NCBI GenBank assembly: GCA_029255685.2
Contig: CM055314.2
Coordinates: 44,474,772-44,538,771, forward strand
Direction: 5' to 3'
From: Silene conica
Lineage: Eukaryota > Streptophyta > Magnoliopsida > Caryophyllales > Caryophyllaceae
Length of the DNA: 64,000 nt
Below, one piece after another: positions 23,487 to 34,689 of this stretch. The position numbers and the translations under genes were made by a program. Numbering within the stretch: position 1 is the first letter of the stretch; each line of letters begins with the position of its first letter. The notes beneath the pieces were generated by a model. The model was given only the letters and a program-made list of their open reading frames with translations. It ran no database searches and had not been told where the DNA came from.

Positions 23487-25041
23487 TGACACGGATGTCG
23501 CAACCCTATCAAAGATAACCAACTGGTCTAACTAATGTAGCAAGGAAGTCGGGATCGTATCCACAGGGAGACAGATATGAATTCTAAATACTAAACTAAA
23601 GTTTGTCAAGGTAACCAAATTTGGGGTTTTTGTTTGTTTGTTTGGTCTAACTAGGAGTAGTGAAGGAAAGAGAGAAAAGAAAACCGTAAAGACAAGAGTA
23701 TAAAAATATAAGGGAGAGAAAACTAGGATATTCGGTTCACCAATGAAAGTGTAACGATCATGGTCTAGGTCACAGATCAGTCATAATTATCGGTCTAAGG
23801 GGTAGCGAAAAGGTCCTCTCGGATCGCCATTCGCCCTAAAATGCTTCTAGCGGGCTCTCGCAACTTACTAGGGCACTCTAATGTTTGTAGCAGGTCTAAC
23901 CCTCACCAGGCTTTCGATCTTAGGTAGGGGTTTTACCAAATCAACTAATCAATCATGCGGATTAATTGACTAATCGCTATTAAATGCTACAATTAACAAC
24001 AAAGACATACAATTACGAACTAGTCTAAACCTAATCAAGGTTTGTCACAATTACGTTGGATCACCTATATCCTAGTCAAGGAAATTAGCTATGTATAAAG
24101 GGATTAACAATTGTAATGAAAGGAATATCTAAAGGGGAAACCATGATCGCGAGATAAGTAGAGATTAATAATGACAAGAGAAAATAAGAACAAAGAAATA
24201 AGATTACCAATAATCCAAAAGGCGTTGAGTACAGAATTCCGAAAGATTAGATCTTACAAGTTTTGAAGGAGAAATAAAATGAAAACTATTGACTTAAAAG
24301 TTTATCTCAGGAAAAGTAAAGTAACAGAGTAAAAGGTGAAAGAAAAGGTGAAAGATCAAAGATAAGTTGATACAAGCTGCTCTTCACTCTTTTTAAACGT
24401 GATTAACTGACTAAACATCTGATAACCTAATGGGCTTAGATAAAAATGGGTCTCGGGAATTAAAAACAAGTCGATCGACCAGATTCTGGTCGATCGAATA
24501 ACCAATCGACCATATATGGTCGATAAACCAAATAGCCAGTCGATCGAATTAGTAATCGACCATATATGGTCGATCGACTATATCTGGCGAACAGATTTCC
24601 TGCAATGCGCACTGAACTTCAAACGGCTGCCATTTCTTGGTTACTCAGGCAAATCAAGTGTTTTTGGTGGCGTTGGAAAGCTAAGAGGATAAGCTTTCAT
24701 CGCCAATTTGAATCACTCGATTATATTTTCTATAACTCGAGTTATGGCTCTTCAAAGTAGGCACTAGCAGTGTGAAGGTCTTCTTTCGCTCGATAGACTT
24801 CCATTACTTCTACGCGCATCTCAAGATGGTAGTAACAAGCTCCGAATCAACTCTTATCCTAAATGCATGCATGGGGACATGTTTTAGGCTTGATTATGAT
24901 CTTCTTTGGCTCATATCTGCAAATAACACAAGACAAACCAAAGTAGACTATTCGGGGGACATTTGTAGTAAAACACTACGAAATAAGCATGGAAATGCGT
25001 GCTAATATGGCCTAAAAGGTATATATAAAATGCATGCATCA
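23487..25041 (-). repeat. 3' LTR of the Tat/Athila-like element (1555 bp)
   Basis: 23733-25041 matches 35466-41962 once the insertions there are removed (1309 versus 1308 bp), with differences of roughly 2% by eye. It has TG...CA ends. The copy here is an empty-site control: it reads straight across the positions where the CTAAT and GCATG insertions sit in the other LTR. Confidence 0.85.
24468..24592. repeat. Cluster of palindromes based on TCGATCGA in the LTR
   Basis: About 120 bp carry repeated GTCGATCGA cores and two copies of the near-perfect palindrome family ATCGACCATATATGGTCGAT (20 bp, self-complementary). The cluster is conserved in the other LTR at about 40314-40434. Confidence 0.85.
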
Positions 25042-25307
25042 AAATTCCCCAAACCGAACCTTTGTTTGTCCCCAAGCAAAAAGTGTAACAAACAAGGACT
25101 ACAAAGATAGGAGTTAAACACGAACAAGTAATCCGTCGAGTCAAACATCTAAAGCAAGTGAATCATCACTAATTGTCAAATCCTAAGGCAAACGAATCTA
25201 AACATGCTACATAAAGCGGTTGGACTTTGGACTTTGCAAGATTATCTAAACTGGACTCTCACGGGTCGCTCAATCGCTCAAACAAACACAAGGCAATATA
25301 TAGTGCA
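25042..25307 (-). other. Internal region of the Tat/Athila-like element, 3' end
   Basis: It contains the polypurine tract side of the element and the TTGTCCCCAAGCAAAA stretch usual near the 3' end of such elements. No coding capacity is visible. It is cut at 25307 by the gag-only element (TSD GTGCA). Confidence 0.6.
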
Positions 25308-26261
25308 TGTAACATCCCGTATTTTTATAAAAGTATATTTTAATAATGTAAAGTAGTTTTTGGAATTTAATAATATTTTAATTATAATTCGTAAGTTTTA
25401 TTTTAAGAAATGTCGTTAAGTTCCGTCTTGAGTTTGTTTAATCTAAAGATTTCATGTTTACTTGATAGTTTCCGTTTTTAAGATTTCCGCCCCATACATT
25501 TTGGAAACCCGACTCAAGTCAAATATAAAGGAGACCTCCACCCTCATCTCCAACGTTTCTTCACTCCTCACAAAAATAAGATACAATAACATTTTCCTCC
25601 ATTGTTACTCTTTTCTTCTTCACAAAAACATCATCCATTTACTCATCTCAACTCCGATTGACACAAGGTTTTCGCCTACGCTTTCCTCTCTTCATTTCCC
25701 TTCTTTCTATCTCTTTCAATTTCCGTTTCATCAACTTTCATTTTGGGACTGTTTTGAGGAAAACTCGAAATTACCCTTTAATAACCCGTTTTTGTTGGTT
25801 GTAGGTGTTAACTTGGAAGATCCGGACAAGGACTCGTACATTGTAGAAGATTAGAAGTGAAGAATCACTCTCTTAAGGTGACGATAATGAGAAACTCGGC
25901 CTTTGTCTAATATTAGCACTTTACATGATTTTTAGTATGTTTAGTTACTAGAAACATGTTTAGGATATGTGGATTGTGGTTGTGATGCTGTACATTAGTT
26001 AAAATCATGCTAGGGCTTGATTTTTATATGTTTATCATATGATTTATTGAGTATTGATAATGGGTATGTTGTTTATGTGGAAAAATGGATGTTTTATTGT
26101 TGGTTATGAAAGTTAATGTTTGATCCATGAAAATGATTTAAAGATGTGGTATAAATTTTTGTATATGCTGTTAATAGTGATTTTAGAAGTGTATGCAAAG
26201 TATAGAAGCGATTCCTTAAAGTTTGATTGGAGGTTTGTAATGGCGAATTACGCGATTTTGG

Positions 26262-26600
26262 GACAGGGGGTTCCCAGCCGGTCAGGGGCCGGCGGCCGGT
26301 CGACCGGCTGAGAGCCCCATTTGGTGTTTGTTGTTTGCATTGTGTTGGTGCGTAAATTGGGAAGAAAGGGTCCCCATCCGGTGGACCGGCAGCCGGCCGG
26401 CCGGCTAGGAGACCTTCTTGTTGTTATTGTTGCTTTCGTAAGGATTTGGAAAAAGGGTTCCCAGCCGGTGGACCGGCGGCCGGCCGGCCGGCTGGGAGTA
26501 CCTCATAGTTGTTTTTGTTGGTTTTAGGCATGATAGGTTGGGACTCTCAGCCGGCCAACCGGCAGCCTGTGGCTGACCGGGTGAGAGCCCCTGATTGAAT
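26262..26600. repeat. GC-rich palindromic repeats (CCAGCCGG...CCGGCTGG)
   Basis: Four imperfect units about 88 bp apart each carry a self-complementary CCGGCCGGCCGG-type core, in a locally GC-rich island of an otherwise AT-rich LTR. Weaker relatives occur at 26738 and 27505. The block recurs in the other LTR at about 30755-31085. Confidence 0.85.
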
Positions 26601-27209
26601 TGTTTTGTTCGTAACTTGTGTTTCGCATGTCGGATTTGATTGATTCTTTTTCCGTATGTTTCGTATGCTTGTTTGAAGTACCAAGAAATTGGGCGGCGCT
26701 TATTTCGGGTTCGGTAATGGATTTGAGGATGAAAGACCCCCCGGCCGGGCAACCGGCTCTCGCCTCAAATTAGTTGCCGAAGTCGGCTAAGTGTTACATG
26801 GACGTTTAGAGATGAGATTTATACGAAATGATTGTCATTTGAGTTTGAGTTGTTGTACATCTTTGAGATGACATATTGGGATTTGTGTAACCTGCTGTGC
26901 GATGCTATAGTACTCGAGTTCTCACCTGATTGCATTGTGTAGCTGGTTGGCCGTAGTGACTTGGTCTCACGGTCAGGTCTTAGATTGTTTGCCCGCCTTC
27001 GGGCATATCTCATTCCTAGCTAGTTCGGGTCTTGGGGGTGCCTTTTGCACTTGTCGAATCGGGGATCGTAATTCGTTTGCGCTCCGAGAGTCTGGCCAGG
27101 TTTAGACTAGAACAGTCATTTGATGTCGTCCTACGAGGGGGTTGTATAGTCTGAGATTGGGGATTTCGTAGTATATAGACGAGCCGATTGTCGGCCTGCT
27201 CATAGTAGT

Positions 27210-27374
27210 TAGAGTCGAGTCACTTGGTGACCTATCTCTTGTTTGTAGAGTCACTTGGTTGACCTATAGTTGTTGGAATAGAGTCACTTGGTTGACCTAT
27301 AGTTGTTGGAATAGAGTCACTTGGTTGACCTATAGTTGTTGGAGTCGAGTCACTTGGTGACCTATCTCTTGTGT
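27210..27374 (+). repeat. 33-bp minisatellite in the LTR
   Basis: The unit GAGTCACTTGGTTGACCTAT plus AGTTGTTGGAATA repeats about three times, flanked on each side by a variant containing ACTTGGTGACCTATCTCTTG. The same array is present in the right LTR at about 32755-32915. Confidence 0.88.
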
Positions 27375-28214
27375 TGATGAATCGGTTATTGAGCATGCTT
27401 TAGTTTGTGATTGGGAATGTATGATACTTGGTTATCTTAGTATTGTTCGTCCAAGGCATTGGACGACTCTTAGTCTGGTTTCGTAAATAGTTTGGATTGA
27501 AAGACCCCCCGGTTGGGCAACCGGAAGGGAAACCGGCTCTCCTTCCAAATAGTTTCCGAAGTTAGTGGAGAGCCTTTGCAAGTATTGCATGATGATTTGA
27601 GATTGAGATATATGTATGCTTCACATGTTATAAATGTTGGAGTATGTTGAATGCCTTACGTGTTATGTGTCATTGACAATAGGTGGCTAGGAGCACTCTA
27701 GTCACTCCCCACTGACTGTGGCGCACATGTTGTATGTGTGTAGGTACATGAGGGTTGATGCAGGGGGTTACGTTGAGGCTAGCGAGCGATGATCCTTCAT
27801 CATTGACTTTTACCTTTCGTTAGCTAGACCTTAGACTTACGTTTCAGTATTTTCTGCCTGTAGGGATATGCTATCCCGGGCTGCTTTTGTATCGCACTTA
27901 TATACTTATTTATGTCTCATTTCTTTTCCGCATGTTTTATATTGTTAAGACACCTCGCATGTTTTCTTATCATGTCAAAAGTGTTAAATTCCGCGTATTT
28001 TTGGCATGTTTTGTATGTTTACTTTTCCGCTGCCGCGAGGGGTTTTACAGTTGGTATCAGAGCGTTATCGCTCCCGACGCACTCATGTAATCCCCAAACT
28101 TAACTTGACCAATAACTTGAATAATGAATGAGAGATTTGGGTAGACTTAAGGACAAGTGGTAGACTGTTTGTACTTGTTAATTGTTAAGGTAACACCGTT
28201 TTCTCTTTTGTAGG

Positions 28215-29510
28215 ATGGTGAGACCCTCAGCTGCTGAGAATACGATAATGCAAGCACTTCATCAGTTGCTTGAGAACCAGAGGCGTCAGGCTGAGACTGC
28301 TCCTCCACCGCCAGGCAATGATGCCAACCGGCCTGGTAGCTTCTCTTGGATAACATCACAGATGTCCAGGAGCCACGTGAAGACTTATGGAGGCGAAGTT
28401 GATCCTGTTGCCCTTTATGAATGGTTCCGTGAGATGGAGAAAAGCTTCACCATGTACTCGGTTGTCAGAGAGGATAGAGTGTGGCTAGCCACTCACTTTT
28501 TGACCTTGGAGGCCGACAGATGGTGGGCATTGACTGGACCGACTTTCATTCTGGATCCGTTATTTGACTGGGAGGCTTTTAAGGATAAGCTCGAGACGAG
28601 ACTTTATCCTAAGGAGCTTAGATCACAGAGGCTTAAGGAGTTCATGGACTTGAAGCAGGGAAAGATGTCCGTACAGGAGTTCACCGACAAATTTAATCAG
28701 CTTGCACATTTTGCCTCGAGATTTGTGAGGGATGAGGCTGAGAGAGTTTACTTCTATCGAGGGAAGTTGGGGCCTCGCATCGAGATTATGGTCCGCCGTG
28801 ACTCGACCTCTTTCGTTGAGGTTTTTGATGATGCTATTTGGGCAGAGAGTTCCATCCGAGCCATAGATGTTGAGACTAGAGCTTCTTCTTCTGCTCCCTT
28901 TTCCTTACAGACTTCCTCCCTTGAGAAGGGACCCTTTGATCCTTCACCTGACTCTCCGGTCCCTCAGTTTAAGAAGTTCAAGAGGTTCGACCCATCTAAG
29001 GTCAAGGACCCGGTGCCTGTACCTAATGCTCCTCTGAAGTGTTTCAAGTGTCATAAGGACCTTCACCTTGGAGTTGACTGCAACGGCGACCCCCACACCT
29101 GCTTTGCTTGCCATAAGACCGGACATCGCTCCTTCGAGTGCCCCGAGAGGAAAGTTGTCGTTGGTAGAGCTGCTACTGCTGCTGGTGCCGTTCAGAGACC
29201 GAAGCCCAAGGGTACTGTGTACGTGATGAGTCGTGCTGCAGCCGAGGCTTACCCTCACCTGGTCACCGGTATGTCTCCATCGATGTTTTCATTTTTGCCT
29301 ATGGGACGTTGTCTTGAACTCAACCTTGTTCTTCTTTCGTGTCTCGCACTGAAATTTACTCCCTTTAACCGCTTCTTTTCTCTGTTCCGTGACTTCTTTG
29401 GAAATTTCTTCCCTTTTTGGTGGTTGCAAACCTCTTTTGTTTTACAAATTTTATTTGTTCAAAGGTTTGAAAGATCTAAGCAGGATGATTTTAGAATACC
29501 TGGTTTTTAA
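28215..29510 (+). CDS. Gag of the TR-GAG element
   Basis: This is capsid/nucleocapsid protein. The retrotransposon gag domain lies at about residues 60-160 (DPVALYEWFREMEKSF, ADRWWALTG, QRLKEFMDLKQGKMSVQEFT). Two zinc-knuckle motifs follow near residues 273-305 (CFKCHKDLHLGVDC and CFACHKTGHRSFEC), and recognisable gag sequence ends near residue 350. It is the only protein of the element, as expected for a TR-GAG element. The start is the first ATG after the primer site, about 150 bp downstream. The final 80 or so residues are hydrophobic and look like read-through into non-coding DNA. Confidence 0.82.
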   Translation: MVRPSAAENTIMQALHQLLENQRRQAETAPPPPGNDANRPGSFSWITSQMSRSHVKTYGGEVDPVALYEWFREMEKSFTMYSVVREDRVWLATHFLTLEADRWWALTGPTFILDPLFDWEAFKDKLETRLYPKELRSQRLKEFMDLKQGKMSVQEFTDKFNQLAHFASRFVRDEAERVYFYRGKLGPRIEIMVRRDSTSFVEVFDDAIWAESSIRAIDVETRASSSAPFSLQTSSLEKGPFDPSPDSPVPQFKKFKRFDPSKVKDPVPVPNAPLKCFKCHKDLHLGVDCNGDPHTCFACHKTGHRSFECPERKVVVGRAATAAGAVQRPKPKGTVYVMSRAAAEAYPHLVTGMSPSMFSFLPMGRCLELNLVLLSCLALKFTPFNRFFSLFRDFFGNFFPFWWLQTSFVLQILFVQRFERSKQDDFRIPGF

Positions 29511-29862
29511 AAGTTGGATAATTTTACAACTTTGGTGGATTTCAGCGTTGGTTTGAACTCGTTATTGGAGACGTCTGGTAACCTGTACTATGCCTATCAA
29601 CACCGGATCGATCTAAATTTTGAAATTTTTCATTGATTTTCACTTTGGTTTTGCCCTCGGATTAGAACGTTAGGTTCTTGAATGCGCAACGAGAACCCCA
29701 ACGTTCCTTGATGGAGGCTGAACTATGGAGTTTACTTTTGAAATTTGGGAAAAAGCCTAAGTTTTTGTATATCCAAGTTTCTGTGAAAGTTTTAGTTTAT
29801 AGTGTTGTCCTTGTAACTGCTTTCAAGTTTCGAGGACGAAACTTTTTGAAAGATGGGGTGAT
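29511..29862 (+). other. Non-coding 3' internal end of the gag-only element
   Basis: AT-rich, no pol similarity. It ends in the purine-rich GAAAGATGGGGTGAT that would prime plus-strand synthesis next to the right LTR. Confidence 0.6.
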
Positions 29863-32800
29863 TGTAACATCCCGTATTTTTATAAAAGTATATTTTAATA
29901 ATGTAAAGTAGTTTTCGGAATTTAATAATATTTTAATTATAATTCGTAAGTTTTATTTTAAGAAATGTCATTAAGTTCCGTCTTGAGTTTGTTTAATCTA
30001 AAGATTTCATGTTTACTTGATAGTTTCCGTTTTTAATATTTCTGCCCCATACATTTTGGAAACCCAACTCAAGACAAATATAAAGGAGACCTCCACCCTC
30101 ATCTCCAACGTTAATTCACTACTCACAAAAATAAGATACAATAACATTTTCCTCCATTGTTACTCTTTTCTTCTTCACAAAAACATCATCCATTTACTCA
30201 TCTCAACTCCGATTGACACAAGGTTTTCGCCTACGCTTTCCTCTCTTCATTTTCGTTCTTTCTATCTCTTTCGATTTCCGTTTCATCAACTTTCATTTTG
30301 GGACTGTTTTGAGGAAAACTCGAAATTACCCTTTAATAACCCGTTTTTGTTGGTTGTAGGTGTTAACTTGGACGACCCGGACAAGGACTCGTACATTGTA
30401 GAAGATTAGAAGTGAAGAATCGCTCTCTTAAGGTGACGATAATGAGAAACTCGGCCTTTGTCTAATATTAGCACTTTACATGATTTTTAGTATGTTTAGT
30501 TACTAGAAACATGTTTAGGATATGTGGATTGTGGTTGTGATGCTGTACATTAGTTAAAATCATGCTAGGGCTTGATGTTTATATATTTCTCATATGATTT
30601 ATTGAGTATTGATAATGGGTATGTTGTTTATGTGGAAAAATGGATGTTTTATTGTTGGTTATAAAAGTTAATGTTTAGAGGTGTATGCAAAGTATAGAAG
30701 CGATTCCTTAAAGTTTGATTGGAGTTTTGTAATGGCGAATTACGCGATTTTGGGACAGGGGGTTCCCAGCCGGTCAGGGGCCGGCGGCCGGTCGACCGGC
30801 TGAGAGCCCCATTTGGTGTTTGTTGTTTGCATTGTGTTGGTGCGTAAATTGGGAAGAAAGGGTCCCCAGCCGGTGGACCGGAAGCCGGTCGGCCGGCTGG
30901 GAGACCTTCTTGTTATTATTGTTGCTTTCGTAAGGATTTGGAAAAAGGGTTCCCAGCCGGTGGACCGGCGGCCGGCCGACCGGCTGAGAGTACCTCATAG
31001 TTGTTTTGTTGGTTTTGGGCATGATAGGTTGGGACTCTCAGCCGGCCAACCGGCAGCCTGTGGCAGACCGGCTGAGAGCCCCTGATTGATATGTTATGTT
31101 CGTAACTTGTGTTTTGCATGTCGGATTTGATTTATTCTTTTTCCGTATGTTTCGTATGCTTTTTTGAAGTCCCAAGAAATTGGGCGGCGCTTATGTCGGG
31201 TTCGGTAATATATTTGAGGATGAAAGACCCCCCAGCCGGGCAACCGGCTCTCGCCTCAAATTAGTTGCCGAAGTCGGCTAAGTGTTACATGGATGTTTAG
31301 AGATGAGATTTATACGAAATGATTGTGATTCGAGTTTGAGTTGTTGTAAATCTTTGAGATGACATCTTGGGATTTGTGTAACCTGCTGTGCGCTGCTATA
31401 GTACTCGAGTTCTCACCTGATTGCATTGTGTAGCTGGTTGGCCGTAGTGACTTGGTCTCACGGTCAGGTCTTAGATTGTGATACGAATTCTTGAACAAAG
31501 AAACCGTCCGCGGAAGCTTCTTGGAATCTTTTAGAACAATCTTGAATGAATTAACGAAATAGGACAAATATGGAACGATCTTGGATGAATCTTGATTGAT
31601 GATGGTTGTGAATGATGAACGATGAAGACGGTGGTGATGGATGTTGTTGATGATGGTAGCCGTCGTTGGTAATGGCTCGGTCACCACGGTGGAAGTGCTC
31701 GGGCATCTCGAGTGGTTGGTCGGACAAGTTGGTATCCAAGAAGAGTTTGGAATATATTTAATTATTTTGTTATTTTTATTATCTTTATTAAGTTAGTTAT
31801 GATTATTAGGAAAGTTTGTTAAGATTGTTATAAGTTAGTTACAAGGTAGTTATTATCTTGTTAGTTTGTTATCCTAGGGTTATTAGGGTTAGTTATTTAA
31901 TTCTTTTAATTTCTAGGATAGAGTTTACTTAAATAAGGATTATATTTAATCCACCTAGATAGGGTTTAAGACTCCCGATTCATCTACGAATCATGGGAGG
32001 CGTGTGATACCTAGGACGTGTAGGTGTGTCGTGTGCCTTACTATAAATAGGTACATAAGTTCTTCTTGTTTTTGCAGTTAATTATCAAATCAATAAAAAT
32101 TCACAAGTTTTCTTTTTAAGGCTTTCTTAAAGAAATCTCAAGGACTCATCGAGTGTTGATCCGAACAGTTAATATTTGTCGCGTTTCAAGTATTAGCAAG
32201 ATTTACAAACTATAGGTCTAGGGAGTAAATCACCATTGTTTGAACTATAGGTCTAGGGCAAACAAATATCCTTCTACCTTGGGGATTCACCTCAAGACCG
32301 TCACAACTACAATAACAACCACCATCACCATTACCACCGACGGCCACCACCATCAACGACATCCATCACCACCGTCTTCATCGTTCATCATTCACCATCA
32401 TCATCAATCAAGATTCATCCAAGATCGTTCCATATTTATCCTATTTCGTTAATTCATTCAAGATTGTTCTAAAAGATTTCAAGAAGCTTCCGCGGACGAT
32501 TTCTTTGTTCAAGAATTCGTATCAGATTGTCTGCCCGCCTTCGGGCATATCTCGTTCCTAGCTAGTTCGGGTCTTGGGGGTGCCTTGTGCACTTGTCGAA
32601 TCGGGGATCGTAATTCGTTTGCGCTCCGAGAGTCTGGCCAGGTTTAGACTAGGACAGTCATTTGATGTCGTCCTACCAGGGGGTTGTATAGTCTGAGATT
32701 GGGGATGTCGTAGTAGATAGACGAGTCGATTGTCGGCCTGCTCATAGTAGTTAGAGTCGAGTCACTTGGTGACCTATCTCTTGTTTGTAGAGTCACTTGG

Positions 32801-33589
32801 TTGACCTATAGTTGTTGGATTAGAGTCACTTGGTTGACCTATAGTTGTTGGAATAGAGTCACTTGGTTGACCTATAGTTGTTGGAGTCGAGTCACTTGGT
32901 GACCTATCTCTTGTGTTGATGAATCGGTTATTGAGCATGCTTTAGTTTGTGATTGGGAATGTATGATACTTGGTTATCTTAGTATTGTTCGTCCAAGGCA
33001 TTGGACGACTCTTAGTCTGGTTTCGTAAATAGTTTGGATTGAAAGACCCCCGGCCGGGCAACCGGAAGGGAAACCGGCTCTCCTTCCAAATAGTTTCCGA
33101 AGTTAGTTGAGAGTCTTTGCAAGTATTGCATGATAATTTGAGATTGAGATATATGTATGCTTCACATGTTATAAATGTTGGAGTATGTTGAATGCCTTAC
33201 GTGTTATGTGTCATTGACAATAGGTGGCTAGGAGCACTCTAGTCACTCCCCACTGACTGTGGCGCACATGTTGTATGTGTGTAGGTACATGAGGGCTGAT
33301 GCAGGGGGTTACGTTGAGGCTAGCGAGCGATGATCCTTCATCGTTGACTTTTACCTTTCGTTAGCTAGACCTTATACTTACGTTTCAGTATTTTGTGCCT
33401 GTAGGGATATGCTATCCCGGGCTGCTTTTGTATCGCACTTATATACTTATTTATCTCTCATTTCTTTTCCGCATGTTTTATATTGTTAAGACACCTCGCA
33501 TGTTTTCTTATCATGTCAAAAGTTTTAAATTCCGCGTATTTTTGGCATGTTTGTATGTTTACTTTTCCGCTGCCGTGAGGGGTTTTACA
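29863..33589 (+). repeat. 3' LTR of the gag-only element (interrupted)
   Basis: It matches the 25308-28049 LTR throughout apart from scattered differences, a stretch of a few dozen bases near 30675 that is shorter here, and a 1046-bp insertion at 31479-32524. Confidence 0.88.
31479..32524. mobile_element. Rearranged CRM-type LTR with about 200-bp inverted ends
   Basis: It starts TGATACGAATTCTTGAAC and ends with the reverse complement of this, with TSD GATTG on both sides (31474-31478, 32525-32529). The unoccupied site in the partner LTR has a single GATTG. About 195 bp at each end are inverted copies of each other at roughly 93-95% identity. The middle resembles the U3 of the solo LTR at 40884 (TTGTTA/GTTAGTTA-rich) and has a CTATAAATAG box at 32042. 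The right end looks like a normal LTR 3' end; the left end lacks the coding overlap that starts the related LTRs. It therefore reads as an LTR whose 5' end is replaced by an inverted copy of its 3' end. Confidence 0.75.
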
Positions 33590-33989
33590 GTGCAAGATAA
33601 GAAGAATCGAGATCACTAACCTAACTGCGACCTATAAGAACATGCATGCAATCTAACATGAATAGAGTCTCTACAACCGTACATATGCATTCCCACACTT
33701 TAATGACCATGACACATGCCGAGGATAGTTATGGGATATGTGAGGCTATGGGTAAGAAGGTGATGAAAATGAATTTGACAAAAACTGGAGTTAAAAGCCA
33801 AGCTAGTAACCATGAGAACCAAATTATATATATCTCTCAACTTCATACTCAATACATCAATACACAACAATGTAGATTGGGTGCATCCAACTCTCACTAC
33901 CTCAAAAACTTATCAACCTCCCATAAGATACGATATAAAAAAACATGGGAGTAGAAAAACTGTCAATCGACTTCTTCAACTTTTCACAC

Positions 33990-34097
33990 ATGACTTTTTT
34001 TTTATTTTTTTTCTTTTCTTCTTTTTCTTTTTCGTGCCACTTTTCTGAATTTCTCTTTTTCTCCCTTTTTCTTCTCTTTTTTTTTGTTTTTTTTCCA
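33990..34097. repeat. Polypyrimidine/polypurine tract
   Basis: About 105 bp of almost pure T/C on + (A/G on -), low complexity, within the Tat/Athila-like element. Confidence 0.85.
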
Positions 34098-34689
34098 CCC
34101 ATTCTTCTTATGACAAGATAAAGCAACCAAAATGCAAAACAACACATTCCCAAAATGCTACCATTACTAGCTCGGCTAGGGTGGGCAAAATAATGGATTG
34201 TAGCTATATGAGACAGAAATAGGCAAATTTGGCTTTGTGAAACTTATGGGTAAAATGAATAAAAGGGAACCTCTACCACATGTATCAACAAACCGCAAAC
34301 CCAAAAGTATACAGGTATAAAGAAGACTGAACTCATGTTTATGCAAATTGATGTTACATGTCTCAAAAGGAGTAACTACTCACTTTCCTAGATGAACCGG
34401 TCATGAATGTCACCGGTTGTAGGCTCTAATTCCTTAGAAAGTTATTGTAGGTTGCCAGAATATCAAATCCAGTCTACTTGTCCAACATGCTTTGAAACGA
34501 GATTCGAGAAAATTGCCAAAGAAGTTGCTAAAAGATGTGAAACAATTAGCTAGTTTGAGTTTTCTGACGGTTTAACAGCACTGAGAAACTCCAAACTGAC
34601 TCGATAAGAATGTGCGCACCACGGACCTCCCCAAACCGAACCAGATATGGGAGGTAATCAGAGACTCGACCGAGTCAATTGTCGCATCA

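Larger units (their letters stand above)
25308..28049 (+). repeat. 5' LTR of the gag-only element (2742 bp)
   Basis: A TATAAAGG box lies near 25530, only about 220 bp into the LTR, so nearly 2.5 kb would belong to R-U5. The LTR also contains the CCGGCCGG palindrome block and a 33-bp minisatellite. It preserves the empty site (single GATTG) of the 31479 insertion. Confidence 0.88.
25308..33589 (+). mobile_element. Gag-only (TR-GAG type) Tekay-like Ty3/gypsy element
   Basis: It has two long LTRs (TGTAACATCCCG...GGTTTTACA) and TSD GTGCA on both sides (25303-25307, 33590-33594). The primer site TGGTATCAGAGC is at 28052, the internal region is only 1.8 kb, and a purine tract precedes the right LTR. 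The internal region holds gag with zinc knuckles but no protease, RT, RNase H or integrase. Such terminal-repeat elements with a gag domain (TR-GAG) move with enzymes from autonomous relatives. The LTR start and the CGAGGACGAAACTTT word before the purine tract resemble Tekay/Del elements. Confidence 0.85.

Noticed and set aside
25462-25854. 130-codon frame in both LTRs of the gag-only element
   Set aside because: Conserved only because the LTRs are copies. Phe/Leu/Ser-rich, lies right after the TATA box and most likely belongs to the untranslated leader.
26321-26527. Frames with DRRPAGRLG-like repeats on both strands
   Set aside because: By-product of the CCGGCCGG palindromes, not a protein repeat.
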